In this document: positions 1-13,700 of the stretch, one piece after another
Layout of the letters: each line of letters opens with the position of its first letter
Numbering within the stretch: the stretch's first letter is position 1
Assembly: GCF_902459465.1 (NCBI RefSeq)
Contig: NC_047072.1
Location: forward strand, 14,034,184 to 14,098,183
DNA: 64,000 nt
Source: Asterias rubens
Taxonomy: Eukaryota; Echinodermata; Asteroidea; Forcipulatida; Asteriidae
Direction: 5' to 3'
Notes under the pieces: generated by a model
The model's input: only the letters and a program-made list of their open reading frames with translations
What the model was told of the DNA's origin: nothing
Databases searched by the model: none
Position numbers and translations under genes: made by a program

Positions 1-2480
1 GGGCTGTGAGCCTGTGACATCTTGCCGTGCCAGGGCAGCGCGGTATCCGTTTGGCAGATCGACGTCCCTTGCGGTGATTTGATGCACCGTACCGAAGAGA
101 ACGATCACACGGTTGAAGAACGATGAACTCCGAGCGCAGTGCATCACAGGTCGAGCTATCATGGAACTTGGTAGGGAGTCAATCTTCAGTTTAGTCCTAC
201 TCTCTGCACAAAAAGTGCAAACAGAAGTAGCTTGTCAAGTTCATGATGAGTGAGCCCTGGCAACATATTCGATTCGATTCTCTGACAAACTTTGGGCCGA
301 CTATAGTATTCGACTATACTAGTATCAGTAATCACGGTGTAAGATTTCAATGTATTTAGACAACAAGACGTGTAGTTTTTAACAAAGATTATAGGTACTA
401 TAAAGTGATAGTTTTACGTTACAATTTCAAACAACTTATTGTTACTTAATATTTACCGGTCTAATAATATGAATTAAAATTACAGTTGGTTTTGAAAAGA
501 TTAGTCACAAACTAAAACCCTTTGTGGTTCTAGAAAAAATACTGGATACAGGATAGAAATCCCAACCTAAGTTGCATTTTGAAATGCACAATGAGCATTG
601 TATACTTTATCAGAGGGCCTTTTTATAATTTGTCAGACTAGGGAACTATACAACTAGCCACTCAGCCATTTTTAGTTTCAAAGAAACGGAAGCGAAAATG
701 TCAAGTTGAGCTCGCAGTGGTTTCAAAATTGATCCGAATCAACTGTGCGCTAAGCTGCATCCCCGGGGTCATGTGTGTCGTTCCCCCACACCCTCTGTCC
801 ACTTCGTGTAAGGGTACCTCGCGTGGCCACACAAAAGTTAAACCTCTAATAGACTAATTGAGGTTCAACTCCCCAGCGGTCATCCTCCATGCCACCTCCG
901 GTGAGGTTCGGGGACAGTTTGAGGCTTTCTCATGGTTTGAGAAGCAATGACGTCAATAGTTTTCAATCTTTCTACTTATGTTTTTAAGCAGGACAATAAT
1001 TGCAAGAAACTATTAAATCCTCAGGCGGCTTGCAATTGTTGATATTTGTTTTCTGAAGTCGCCGTGACATTACGGTGGCAAGGGTCGGTGTAACATGGAA
1101 TGCCGGCCGAGCTTGGCCGAGAAGGCAAACCAATATAATTGGTTAAACGACTGTTCGTCTCTACAGCAGTCAGCCACATCCGAGATTATCCAAATACTTC
1201 CCATAGCAACTGCATACTCTGGAGTGAATTTGCTGAAGCAACCTTCATTGGCTGTATCTCTACAGCTTCGATATCAGTAGAACAGCGGGAAGGGGTAAGA
1301 AACGACAATATTTGCTTAACTAGTATCAGTGAGACCCATCACTATCATCTGAAACCCATCAGTGACAACGCTGAGCAGTCATATAGAATGTTTGGACGCA
1401 AGCATCTTTAGTGAACAATCGCGTGGGGGAGAGTTAGGGGTGAAGGTTCAATGCTTTGTCACGGTTTACGTTTCATTTCTCTTATTGACTGAGGGTATAT
1501 GCTGAGCGCGGGAAACGAACGGATTTGGCGGGAAAGCGACTTGGTGGCGAGGAGAGAAATCATGATTGTACTAAGATCAGACGTTCATAGTTCAATGATG
1601 AGTTTGTCATCATAGTCTAAAGCAGGAAGCTGGACGTTGAGTGACAGTGCTTTTTACCAGGTACGTAAAAACAAGCCCTACGGGATGCGTGCATTGGGGG
1701 ACTTGTCAAGTACAATCTTAAATGATCAAAATTATGAACAAAATTCCTAAAAACAATTAATTAATGACTGATAGCAATGATCGCATAATTTACACAACAG
1801 GCATTAACTTGTAATCTGACACGACTCACGGGTGGAGAGCCTTTTGCTGACATAACAAACAAACAACATGTTTTCTCATAAGGAATTGCTAATTCATCCA
1901 ACATTTTTAATGGTTGGAAAACAATTATTCTAACGAATGTTTTGAGTCATGCCAAAGATCACACGTAAATATATCTGCAATGCACTTTGATGGCACGCAA
2001 TGTTACACGTGTATTATCTTTCCTTCTTGCATGGTTTGCTGAATACGTAATATTAACATCCCAGCTAGAGCAAGAGAATGAGAGAATGTGAGTGTGGCTG
2101 GATAGTGCAGGCCAACTGTCTGTTGCAATTGTTTTCAACTCACTAAACATACCGTGCCATCCTTATTCCCGTATTACTTTTGTATCGATAAAAGCAAAGT
2201 CAAATAGAAGGAGTCTTTCCTCGTGCAGTTAAAAAAACCACAAAAAAACTTTGTCAATATTATTTGAAATTTCATTCGAAAATTGGAGTTGAAAAATTAA
2301 ACAATTGATGAAAATTGTGAATTTAGAAGTGTAAATATTAATGTTAAAATGTTATGAGTTTGTTTGTGTCACGTCAAATCCATACACGGCAATAGATGTG
2401 AGACTTACCTTGAATAAGGGGTTGATTTGATAACGGGCCCGATATGGGACAGTGGATACCCCGCCCCAATGCCCCCGTAC
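1..2480. other. Gene-free stretch, nothing supported
   Basis: I find no exon with good splice sites or a recognisable protein here. The short open frames (for example 1095-1280 and 1139-1411) overlap each other in different frames and look like chance. The first 300 bases are more GC-rich than the rest and could belong to a feature lying mostly outside the window. That is a guess. Confidence 0.4.
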
Positions 2481-2870
2481 TTTAAGGAACAAGTTGCCTT
2501 GGATCGGTCGAATTGGTCTTTGAAAAGCGTTAGTAACCGTTTGTTATAAAATGGATATGTTTAGAAAGATATTTTAAAAATAGAATACAATGATCCACAC
2601 AAGTATCACTCGAAATTGCGTGGTTTTCCTTCTTCCTCGTCGACCAACACGGTCGGCCATTTATGGGAGTCAACAATTTGACTCCCATAAATGGCTGACC
2701 GTGTTAGTTCGCAAAGTAAAAGGAAAACCACGCAATTTCGAGGCAAATTTGTGTGGATCATTGTATTCTACTTTTAAATTATCTTTCTAACCTTATGCAT
2801 TTTATAACAAACGGTTACAAACGCTTTTCAAAGACCAACTCGACCGATCAAAGGCAACGTGTTCCTTTAA
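2481..2870. repeat. TTAA foldback element, family A, copy 1
   Basis: Long imperfect inverted repeat of about 390 bp. The left arm begins TTTAAGGAACAAGTTGCC and the right arm ends GGCAACGTGTTCCTTTAA. The centre holds two inverted copies of a motif containing CCATTTATGG. Related copies lie at 6255, 19325, 34388 and 42863. TTAA at the ends and the foldback shape fit a non-autonomous piggyBac-type MITE. The superfamily is inferred, because no transposase is present. Confidence 0.85.
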
Positions 2871-3428
2871 ACACACTATTTTCCTCTTGTACAGAAAGTA
2901 CTCCCACTAAAATTCTGTGACAATTTCCTAACAGTCCACGAGCACACAGCAATGACTCAAGGGGGGGGGGGGTTCCACCCACATATTGTGGATTTTAAGA
3001 AGGAATTCAACTGTAACCGTTTTAATTTTGATTAGTGATTTATAGGCCCACCTGTGGGAAATTAAACCAAACTCAATCAAATCCAAAGACCAAGACTAAA
3101 ATTAAATTAAAATTCTAATAAAAAGAGGTTGACGAATCATGTGTTTAAAAAATTACCCTCCTTATTACGGCATAATGTAATTACATCGGTGGAAAGTGGC
3201 GAGACAAACGTACTGTTTGTTCATTGATGGATAACCTTTAATAGGCGCACACGATTCGACGAACATTCTTAATTATGGAACCGAAACAGCATCACTCGAA
3301 CACAAGGTATCGAATTTATAATCGAATACAACGACACGATAACCGTGTCTTCCTTGTGAATGAATTGATTGTTGTTAAAAATAAACCGTTCACAAAGTCC
3401 ACTTAATTAAGTATATTGTGGTGTTGTT

Positions 3429-3800
3429 TTAAAGGCAGTGGACACTATTGGTAATTATTCAAAATAATTATCAGCATAAAACCTCACTTGGTAACGACTA
3501 ATGGGGAGAGGTTGATAGTATAAAACATTGTGAGAAACGGCTCCATCTGAAGTAACGTAGTTTTCGAGAAAGAAGTAATTTTCCACGAATTTGATTTCGA
3601 GACCTCAAGTTTAGAATTTGAGGTCTCGAAATCAAACATCTGAAGAAACAAGGGTGTTTTTTTCTTTCAATAATATCTCGTAACTCCGACGACCAATCGA
3701 GCTCAAATTTTCACAGGTTTGTTATTTTATGCATATGTTGCGATACACCGAGTGGGAAGACTGGTCTTTGACAATTACCAATAGTGTCCATTGTCTTTAA
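3429..3800. repeat. TTAA foldback element, family B, copy 1
   Basis: Begins TTAAAGGCAGTGGACACTAT and ends with a near inverted copy (ATAGTGTCCATTGTCTTTAA). The centre holds a GAGACCTCAAG / inverted-copy hairpin. Copies of the same family lie at 10974, 27634, 37335, 44900 and, truncated, 51003. The element sits in gene-free DNA upstream of the first Popeye gene. Confidence 0.85.
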
Positions 3801-6254
3801 GTACATGTAGGCTACTCTAATACTACTAAGATTTTTCTTCTTTTAAATTATTGCATGAACAATAATATGTATCTGTTAGATGTATTTTCAAAACCGGAAT
3901 CAAATACCAGCGTGGACCACTCACTGATCTCTATTATACCACAGCTGGGAGCATGGTCATACTGACAGTATAATATAGAGATCAGTGGGTATCAGATGGG
4001 TATACATTCAAATGCTGTCAAGCTAATAAGAATTTTTCCTTTGAAGAGTAAAATAATATCTGGATTTACCTCACCAGATTGTTTGTGTTGATTTATTTCT
4101 TGAATTCATAATCGGATGCTTAAAGATTGGTTTCAAGAACAAAGTAAAATGTAGTATTATTATCACACCTTAGTGCCTGATATTGTTAAAATAAACAATT
4201 CTGTTGTATTTGATACATCCACGTCGAAGACCCTTAACTGTAATGATAGTCTGGGCCGAAGATGCTGAAAGCATAAATGAGGACACAACCCTAAATGGCA
4301 CTATTGACGTTCACTCGTTACTATGACAACCGAATTATACTAAAATCTTACAGGACTTACAGACCTGTGTTTTTCTGTGTCTTGGGGGACTTCTCTGATA
4401 ATCATATTAAACATAATCAGTGCATATTTTGCTTTGCGAAAAATGTATCAAATCGGCTAATAATGACAGCTGTTGACATTTTGCTTACGAATACATTAGG
4501 TTTTGGCCTTTTGGAGTCGCCGTATTGCAGTGATTTTTTGTTAGGGAAAGTGCACAAACAAAGTTATGAAAAAGTTCAGCTATTCATACAACACAAGTCA
4601 CTTTTAAGAAGGAACAATTTGTCACATATTATTTGTTGAATTTAATGAATTTCACTAGTAACATTCTGACCAGCTCCTATATTGGGCTGTGCTCACATCG
4701 TTTTCACGCAGGTCATTCAGTGTCACACCTCACAGCGGTGTGACCAAGTAATTACCCATGAAATTGGGTACATCCTAATAGTCATGGGGAATCACATGTC
4801 CCAATGTTTTTGACAAGTTACATTAACAAGTCAATTTAGTAGCAATCCCAAAGGGGTAAGAATATATCATATTACTTCATGTATTAGGAACCAAAGAGGG
4901 TGCTGGCACAAAACACTCGGTCACAATTTAAAATATACCTAAAATTAAAAATGTTAATGACGTCGAATCTTTCGTTCTTGATGTGTGAAATCGACACAAA
5001 CATTGGTAAAGAACCTATGACGAGCTACATAAATTATTTTTAAAATATTAGCTCAGAAAAGGCTACCACGGAAAAGACACCATTTACTGACAATTGCGAG
5101 CAATTTTGTTTTAATGTAAAGATGAGTTTCTGCATGGAAAGTTGTATTCATTTTCCCGAGGACACGGATTTTATTTACGCAACCAAGCGATGTTTCGACT
5201 GAGTGTAGATATAGGGCAGTGAGTCCAGTTCCATGGAGTTATCTCTTAGTAACTATGGCAACGAAGCTCCTTCCATAACAAACACCTTCTTGCCGGTACA
5301 TATTAGATTCCAAGATGTCGGCCTTTTAAGATAAAAATGAATTCCGGTTGGATTGAGAGCTCGGTGTTATGGAAGTAGGTTAAATATTTATGGTGAAGAG
5401 ATTCTGTTACTCGGTAATGCGCTAAAGGTTATCATTGCTGCCTGAAAATAACTGTTTTTTTTAAACTACTGGGAGTGTTTAAAGGTATAAAGCTATAAGA
5501 GAAGCAGTAAAGCCCATATATTGAACATTATTTACCTATGTGAAAATAGCACTTTGAAACTGGACCAACGTCTTAGGCATACATCAATTTTAACAACTCA
5601 GCGTCTCTCCTTCCATACAATCCCACTGTGTTTTCTGTGTCCGTTTAAATGTGCCCGACACCGAAACACGCAGCAAGGATATACAAATATTTGAAAAGAT
5701 ATTGCAATTCTTTTTTTAACAGTTTTACCCAAACATATTTTTAAGCTATACACTGACATTGCTTTTCCTATAAGAACAAAAAGAGGATGGGGGAAGATTG
5801 CAAGTTTTATATAAAAACCAGGGCGACATCATGGCACAACATTATGCAGTACCAGGTTCTGGTATCCGGCGAAACGATGGCTTACTCATTTTGTATGACC
5901 AAACAAACCACTTTATGAGGGAAAACCTACGCTCTTCACTTCTATAGGCCATCAATTTCACAAAACAAACCAACCATTATCGGTTTGACAGCCAGTTCAT
6001 ATTTGTTAAGATATGCTATAGAGTACCTGGCTGAAATTAATCGCTGTTGATAAAACCCAATACGTATATACCGTTGGATCAAACCCCAAGTGCCTATACC
6101 AAAGTCCACACAAAGTTGAGGTTTGTGTGCTGAAGATGATTGGTTTCAAGGGTCGAGGGTTAACATTTAACATTACACAAAAATAATGGTAGATGGAAAG
6201 AAGGCAAGACGCCTATAATATCAACCCCCAAATGGTCAACGTGGTGTACTGTAC
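3801..6254. other. Gene-free stretch with one small palindrome
   Basis: No supported exon. At about 3917-3993 a motif containing ACTGATCTCTAT and its inverted copy face each other across about 40 bases, probably the remnant of a foldback element. The open frame at 4295-4639 has no recognisable domain and no splice context. I treat it as chance. Confidence 0.4.
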
Positions 6255-6642
6255 TTAAAGGAACACGTTGCCTTGGATCGGACGAGTTGGTTTATAAAAA
6301 TCGTTTGTAACCGTTTGTTATAAAATGCATATGGTTAGAAAGATGTTGTAAAAGTAGAATACAATGATCTACACAAATATGCCTCGAAATTGCTTGGTTT
6401 TCCTTTTACCTCGTCGACTAACACGGTCGGCCATTTATGTGACAAATTTGTGACTCCCATAAATGGCCGACCGTGTTTCTTCGCGACGTAAAAGGAAAAC
6501 CGTGAAATTCCGAGGCATGTTTGTGTGGATCATTATATTTTACTTTTAAGTTATCTTTCTAACCATATGCATTTTGTAACAAACGGTTTCAAGCACTTTT
6601 CAAAGACCAACTCGACCGATCCAAGGCAACGTGTTCCTTTAA
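6255..6642. repeat. TTAA foldback element, family A, copy 2
   Basis: Starts TTAAAGGAACACGTTGCC and ends GGCAACGTGTTCCTTTAA, with the same internal arms as the copy at 2481. TTAA lies at both ends. The left central motif is mutated (CCATTTATGT) and the right one is intact (CCATAAATGG). Confidence 0.85.
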
Positions 6643-7020
6643 ATGGCTCATGGGGTTCATTTATGTATTATTAGCGAAATAAGGCATCACCTGTGGCTTT
6701 ACAAATCACAAGCAGCTATTTATACGAATAAATGAAAGGTCCAACACTGATGTGTAATGTTACACCGTATTCCAAAACATCTCATGAGATTTTGGAGACA
6801 TTTTGCGATTAGCTTGTCATGTGAATTTAGATTTTTGTAATTTTGACCACAACCTGAGTTAACTGTGACCCTTAATTATTGTTATGGATATCATTCCACA
6901 CCCCCACCACACACAGCTGTGTTGCATACACTGATACATTCATTTATGCTATAAAAACACTGTGTGGATGTGTGTAAGTCCACATAGTGTTTCAAGTCCC
7001 TATACATTTTGTGGCACAGT

Positions 7021-7092
7021 GTAACGCTTAAACACCCCAAGATAAACACCCCAAACACCAAACACCCCAAACACCCCCAAACACCCCACCCA
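7021..7092. repeat. C-rich short tandem repeat
   Basis: Degenerate runs of AAACACCCC. The minus strand therefore carries repeated GGGGTGTTT blocks with at least four G-tracts, which could fold as a G-quadruplex. It lies about 600 bp upstream of the first Popeye coding exon. Any regulatory role is speculative. Confidence 0.6.
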
Positions 7093-7756
7093 AAGATAAA
7101 GAACATTTAGAAAACCGTGAATGATTGATATCACAACTCATCTGTGTATCGAGCTTGAAGACAAGACACAAGAAATTAGTACCTCAAGATTGAATATCCC
7201 TCCGGACGCTACTAGGAGATAATTGCCAATTGGCTTTGAGTTGGTAGAGTGCGAGAACCAATCCGCGCAGCGTGTGGAAGACATACCTCTTCTGTCAGTT
7301 TTCAATTTGTCTTGACACTCATCTCGTGTAAGTGTGGAGATGTAATGGGAAGATTTTAATGGTCTTTGGTGATCTTTTTGTTCAATTGACTTGAGTGATC
7401 AGGCTTGGCAGCTGTGACTAGGGGACGTCTCACGGCCCACCGACACCCAAATGTATCATTCCAATAAATCAACCTACTTGCAATATTAGCCAAGGTTGAA
7501 AACGCATTGCAACTTGTGAAAATTAATTATTATAATATGGGCTATTTACGTTTTTCACCAACTGCATTGAAAACGAATTCTTCGTAAGAAAGTTTCGTTC
7601 AGCAGCCGTAGTTCAAAAAGAAAAATGTCAAAACTGAATTAAAGTAAGTGATTCCTTCACATATATTTTCTTTTCACAGATAACAAGAATTTATCTTTAA
7701 AGTGGAAAACACCAGGAGATACCGAAATCACGAAAGCCATACAGTGAAGCCTGAAC

Positions 7757-10700
7757 ATGTTGCTACTGTCCGGGTCAACCGCTCCGACCCCCGGTGACAT
7801 CTTCACCCCAACAACTTTTCCATGGACTGGGATATCGCCAGGTGTGGATGCGGTCCTACCCGGGCCAGGATGCACCGGCCTATGGGAGCCCATCCAGAGC
7901 ATCGTCTTCCAAGTGGCATGTCTTCTCTTCGTCTTAGGCTACCTTGCTCCATCAACTGGCTTCGCTGCCATGTTTGTCATGCACGCTTTCCTGAGCTTTG
8001 GTTTCCTCACTTTGTCCCTATGGGGTTTACTATACATCTGCGCCATGGATGTCTTCGCCTGGAATCTTGTCTTCTGTGTTCTCAATATCTGCCACGCTGG
8101 GTATCTCGGGTACCAGATCCGACCCGTCCAGTTTACAAGAGAAGAGAGGGACTTATACAATGCCGTCTTCAAGCCGTTCCAGGTGCCTCGTAGCGTCTAT
8201 AGGGATTTATGTGACATTGGTAAAACTAGCTCCTTGAAGATCGGTGAACATTATGCTGAGCAGGGAAGGACGCCTTGCAATAGACTCTCAATTGTCATCT
8301 TTGGAAAGTAAGTGTATCAGACCTAGATACTAGAGTCATTTCATCGACAACGACGTTACAACAAATGCAAACAAAATGGCCACCGTTAAACAGTCATACG
8401 ATAGTGATTCTCAACTCTTTTCCAAATGTTTTATATGATTGCAATAGTTACCAACACACTCATGGTAAGTTCCTCTAGTCTAAATCATTTGCAACATTAC
8501 TTAGGTACAGTGAAATGAACACACCACCACCAGTCCTTCAAAAGACAAACACAATCAAACAAATACCGTTATATAGCTCCATTAAACTTTACTCAAATAC
8601 AACCACATACAACAAGGCAGTATTCATGCATTCTCCGACATAAGGAATATATATTTTACTCTTCTCACTGGAAAGTTATGAAAGTTGCATTTAGTTTTGT
8701 TTATCAGATAGTTATTAGTAAATAATAGCGAATACTTCTTTCATTTTGTAACAAAATAGTTTTGTAAACCCATACCGGTATAGTCGTTTCTTGTCTCACT
8801 GTGGTGTCGGGAAGCCCTCGATATACTGTATCGCACGTGTCTGAATATTAAGGAGTTTTCCCCTGTCTTTGTTTCCGTGCTTAATTTAGACTCTGAAACA
8901 AGTCAACAATTGCCTTTGAGGTTCGTACCCAACCAAGATACCCATTGATTTGATAACAACCTTGTTACCATGCATTTAAAGGAAAGTTCGTGGCGTTTCT
9001 TCCGTCATACATACACGATTACAGATGAGAAGACGTTACAAGAATGGAGTCAATACTTTAGTCTCTCGCTTAATTCATCTTCTCTATTCAGTTAGCACGA
9101 ATCCGGAGTCCAATTCCCGGGCGATTTTGTTTAAGGAGTTCATCTCGTGCCTGGGTTACTTTTTTCTAATTTCCTGCTCCATGCTCGTGTTACAGTATCA
9201 CTATTAAAGTAAGATGGCTGGCACCGGAATTAAAATAATCGCGGCTGGATACCTTTCAATTTCCAAAGAGATTTGAAAAACTTGGAAAGTGTCCACATTT
9301 TTAGTCCCTCTGGAGTTTTGGTAAATACAGAACATCTTTAAAGAGGTGGTATCATTTTGATTCTATCGAGAAAACAAAATGGGGGAAATGTCTGCCCTGT
9401 TCGTGTAAATCTGATTTAGACTAGTTTGCAAGTGAAAAACTTACACACGCCTTTAACAATTCCATGCTGTTTTCATAACAAGCACAATTGCTAAAAACAT
9501 TTGCAGGTTGTGATTACGTTTTTTTAAATCTAGACCATTCGCATGAAAAAACTTCTTCAAAGCAACAGTGATGTCTTTAAAAAATAAATTATCTGATCCA
9601 GAAGGAAGTGCAAACACCCCTATTTTACTGCACTATTTCGGATTCAATGTGATTGGATTTTTTTGTGTATAGCTTTAGAAACATAACTAAATTGTGCCAG
9701 GCAATTTTCCATGATGTAGAAAGATCTTGCACAGTTTCGTATGAGACAAGAAAGATTCGATACATAAAAGACGCGTTTGAGCGAGCACAATTGCAGAAGT
9801 TAGACCAAGTTGAAACTGGAAACTCTCATTCTTTTGCCCTGGGAAAGTGTATTATTTATTTGGAGCAAGGACAAAGGGGTAGGTGCATAGACAGTTTTCT
9901 CGTTACTGGCGCGCAAGGAGACAATTTACAGAAGATGAAAACAGTCATGTCAACATTACTGATTTCTAATGGATGTTAAATTTGCATCGGGGATAAAGAA
10001 TATTAATTTTTGTTTTTTACCCATACACAGATGTGTGGTGAAAACCAAAAATTAAGTATACAGTGCTATAACGCACATCGGTGTATGGGTAAAAAACAAA
10101 AGTTAATAATATTACTGATTTCATTAATTAAATTATTTACAATACATTATTTAAATATCAATTTTAGTTTTCAACAGTTGATGTATTTTGTGTAACTATC
10201 AGCACATTGGAAATTCATTTTACAGACTGGTGCCCAAGCATCCGCTTTAAGTAGTTAAATTTTGTATTTCCCTGGGCAGGATTCCAGGCGACTCCCAAGG
10301 GACAAACTCCCTGCATGAACTTGTCAAAAAGTGTAATATGTTATTAAATCAGTTGGGAAACTGTGTAAGGTGAAATCTTCTTTTATTTGCAGTCGTGATA
10401 TGCACTTTTTCCGTAGCATCACTGAATGAAGACTGGAGATAGCCCTTACGGCGTAATTACACTACATCGTGTGACGCTACAGAAAACAAAATGGCCGATG
10501 CAGCCAACTGGGAGATCCGTCACCGAGGAGACCCGCCTTTTAAAATAAATTCCACCCTCTTTATTGAAATGCCTGCTTTAAAAACTTCCAGGAATTGTGT
10601 GGTCTAAAACTGCTCTCGACCACAGAGGCGAGCAATAACGGCAGGCCATGTTAAGGTCAAACATTGCTGTCTACAAGACAGTTGCGGGATTAATATTGTG

Positions 10701-13700
10701 TATTAAAAGTGCAGATGATTTTTTTAAATGGATAGTAAAGGTCGTGTGAACTTTTTGCTCATGAAAAGGAGTTACCCAAATGAGGTGCGCTCCTGAAATT
10801 TAGTTTATTGATTAAATTGTTAGAAAAGACATGATAATGTTACATCTAGGAAGCAACCACACTAAGCCACGAATATTAACCGTTCAATTTCCCCTTCCAA
10901 AAGTACTATTTACCTTGATAACTAGTAACTGCATATATTGAGATTCATTCGATTTTTTTTATTGAAGACCTTCTTAAAGACATTGGACACTATTGGTAAT
11001 TGTCAAAGACTAGCCTTCAAAGTTGGTGTATCTCAACATATGCATAAAATAACAAACATGTGAAATTTTGAGCTCAATCGGTCATCGAAGTTGTGAGATA
11101 ATAATGGAAGAAAAAAAAACCTTGTCACACGAAGTTGTGTGCGTTTAGATGGTTGATTTCGAGACCTCAAGTTTTAAATCTGAGGTCTCGAAATCAAATT
11201 CGTGGGAAATTACTTCTTTCTCGAAAACTATGACACTTCAGAAGGAGCCGTTTCTCACAATGTTTTATACCATCAACCTCTCCCCATTACTCGTCACCAA
11301 TAAAAGTTTTATGCTAATAATTATTTTGAGTAATTACCAATAGTGTCCACTGCCTTTGAAACCATGAAATAATACAAACTGTTTATTTTTAAACCTCAAA
11401 ACACTTATATTCCAGGTGCATTTTGTGTTTAAAATACTTCGGACCAATGACTGAGGTCGCTGGTATCCCTTGCAGATTGTTCCTCTGCATGCAGAGACAA
11501 CAATATTCATGTAAAATTTCTTCCTTTTTTATTGTTTACAGGGTTAAAGTATTTTCCGATGGAGATTTTCTTCACAACATCCAAGAAAAACAGTTTTTAG
11601 ACTCGCCAGAGTGGGAATCATTCAGCCAGAATGAGACGAGCGACAATTTTCAGGTGAGACTAGTGCAACTGCAACCAAAAGATCACGCAAACCACATTCA
11701 AGCGATTTAAGGTCTTAATCTTGACAGATCTGTGGAAAAAATATTTGATATTTCTTGCAACCTTTAACACTAAAACCTGCGAGCACAAAAAATAACAAAT
11801 TTAGTAAGAGATGATTGATTGAAAATTTCAAATGAATGGACAATTAAACTTTGAGTAAAGCTGATGCTCTTTTAAATTAGGTATAGCAGGTTTGTGGAAG
11901 ATGGATATAGCCCCATTAAAGTCTCGACGGGCGAATACTCATCCAGCCTAGACTCATCACAAAGAACATTCGATGTTCAACTATAAGAATGTTGGTTGAT
12001 TTACTTCTTATGAGACAATTGGGCGCTGAAACATGCAATCCTGCGTTATTGTTGACCTGGAAATATTTTATTATCAAAATTAAAGTTTTTTTTTTTATTG
12101 TCAATCGAATTGAAAACAGTTGACTACTTTAGGCCTTGACTATGATCTGGGACATGCCTCTGAATCGTTCTTTTTAAATTATTCCTTTTAAATTTAATTA
12201 TGTCAAGGAAAAAATATATGCCATTCAACGATTCATTCTAAGATCAAATCATTTGAATGACGTATACCCATCAATGAATTCAGATATTTTGTACAATTGA
12301 TTTCAAGAGTACCATGTGAATAGACTTCACTTTGAAGCGAAGTAAATGACTGAATTATAATAATTCGAGGACATCAAGTTACATTTAAAGTGTTCCTTCT
12401 TCTGTTCCATAAAATCAAGTGAACCATTGATCTATTGTAAATAACTAGAAAGACATCATCAAAGCTAAATGCCAAGAGTTTCTTAAAAAGGAGCAACGGG
12501 AATATCTCTGAAATAAGTCGTAGAAATGAAGACACATTTAAAGGCACTGGACACCTTTGGTATTGTCACAGACCAGTATTCTCACTTCGTGTATCCCAAC
12601 ATATGCATCAAATACAAAATCTGTGAAAATTTTGACTCATTTGGTCATCGAAGTTGCAAGAGGATAATGAACGGAGAAAAAATCCCACAATTGTTCCACA
12701 AAATTTGATTGTTTTCAGATGCTTATTAGGTGAGAAATTAACTCGTTCTCAAAAACTATGTTACCTCAGAGGGAGCCGTTTCTCACAATGTTTTATACTT
12801 TCAACAGCTCTTCATTGTTCGTTACCAAGTAAGTTTTGTATGCTTACAATTATTTTGAGTAATTACAAATAGTGTCCAGTGCCTTTAAGATCTATCTTTT
12901 CCATAGCGGGAATGATCGGAACTTTGGCTGAGTGTATCATGAAGGAAACTTTGTATCAATCACTAATAATTTCCTTCATTATCGTATGCTTTTACAAAGT
13001 AAGTAGATAAAGGATCATGTGCTTAAGTTTAAAAAGGGAAACATACACAAGCAGTTTTACAAAAGCGGCTCATTTTGAAAATCCAAGATGGCGGCCCCAT
13101 AAGGCAAATGTTTATAATTATTGCGTGGTAAGGGTTTGTTATGATGTGCAACTTTGTAATGAAGCCACGAATGTAATCACTCAAAACCCAGGCACTGGAG
13201 CCCAGCCGTTACGGACATCATTACTGCAATTAAGAGGCGGTAGATCTATCAACAAGAGTGTAATGTTTGGTGCATCGGGTCGCCGTATGACCAGCTGCTT
13301 CCATGATGCAGCTATGCACATCGTAATCATGATACCAAAAAAGGAAACCCCATATCTATTGTAAGCAGCCCCAATGAGTTTACAAAAACAACATTGCATG
13401 CCATGATAAAGCAAGCATGCTATACATACACAATTCATCTCAGCAGAAATATCAACCAAAACCCCTTTGTAGTCGTTATCCTGTTAAGTTTTTTGCTTAA
13501 ACAAATGGACTTGTACGTAGGCAAAGTTTTCTGTTGTCACACTGTGCCCGTTATATACACTATCTGGTGTCGCAGTTTCCCCGCCCGGGAAACTTGTGTA
13601 AAAGTGATTTTAAAAACTGTTAGACAAACTCCCATACAAGTCTTGAGTTCAACGTCATTAATTTGCGGCAGCCATCTTTGATTAGTTCCCTAATTACCAT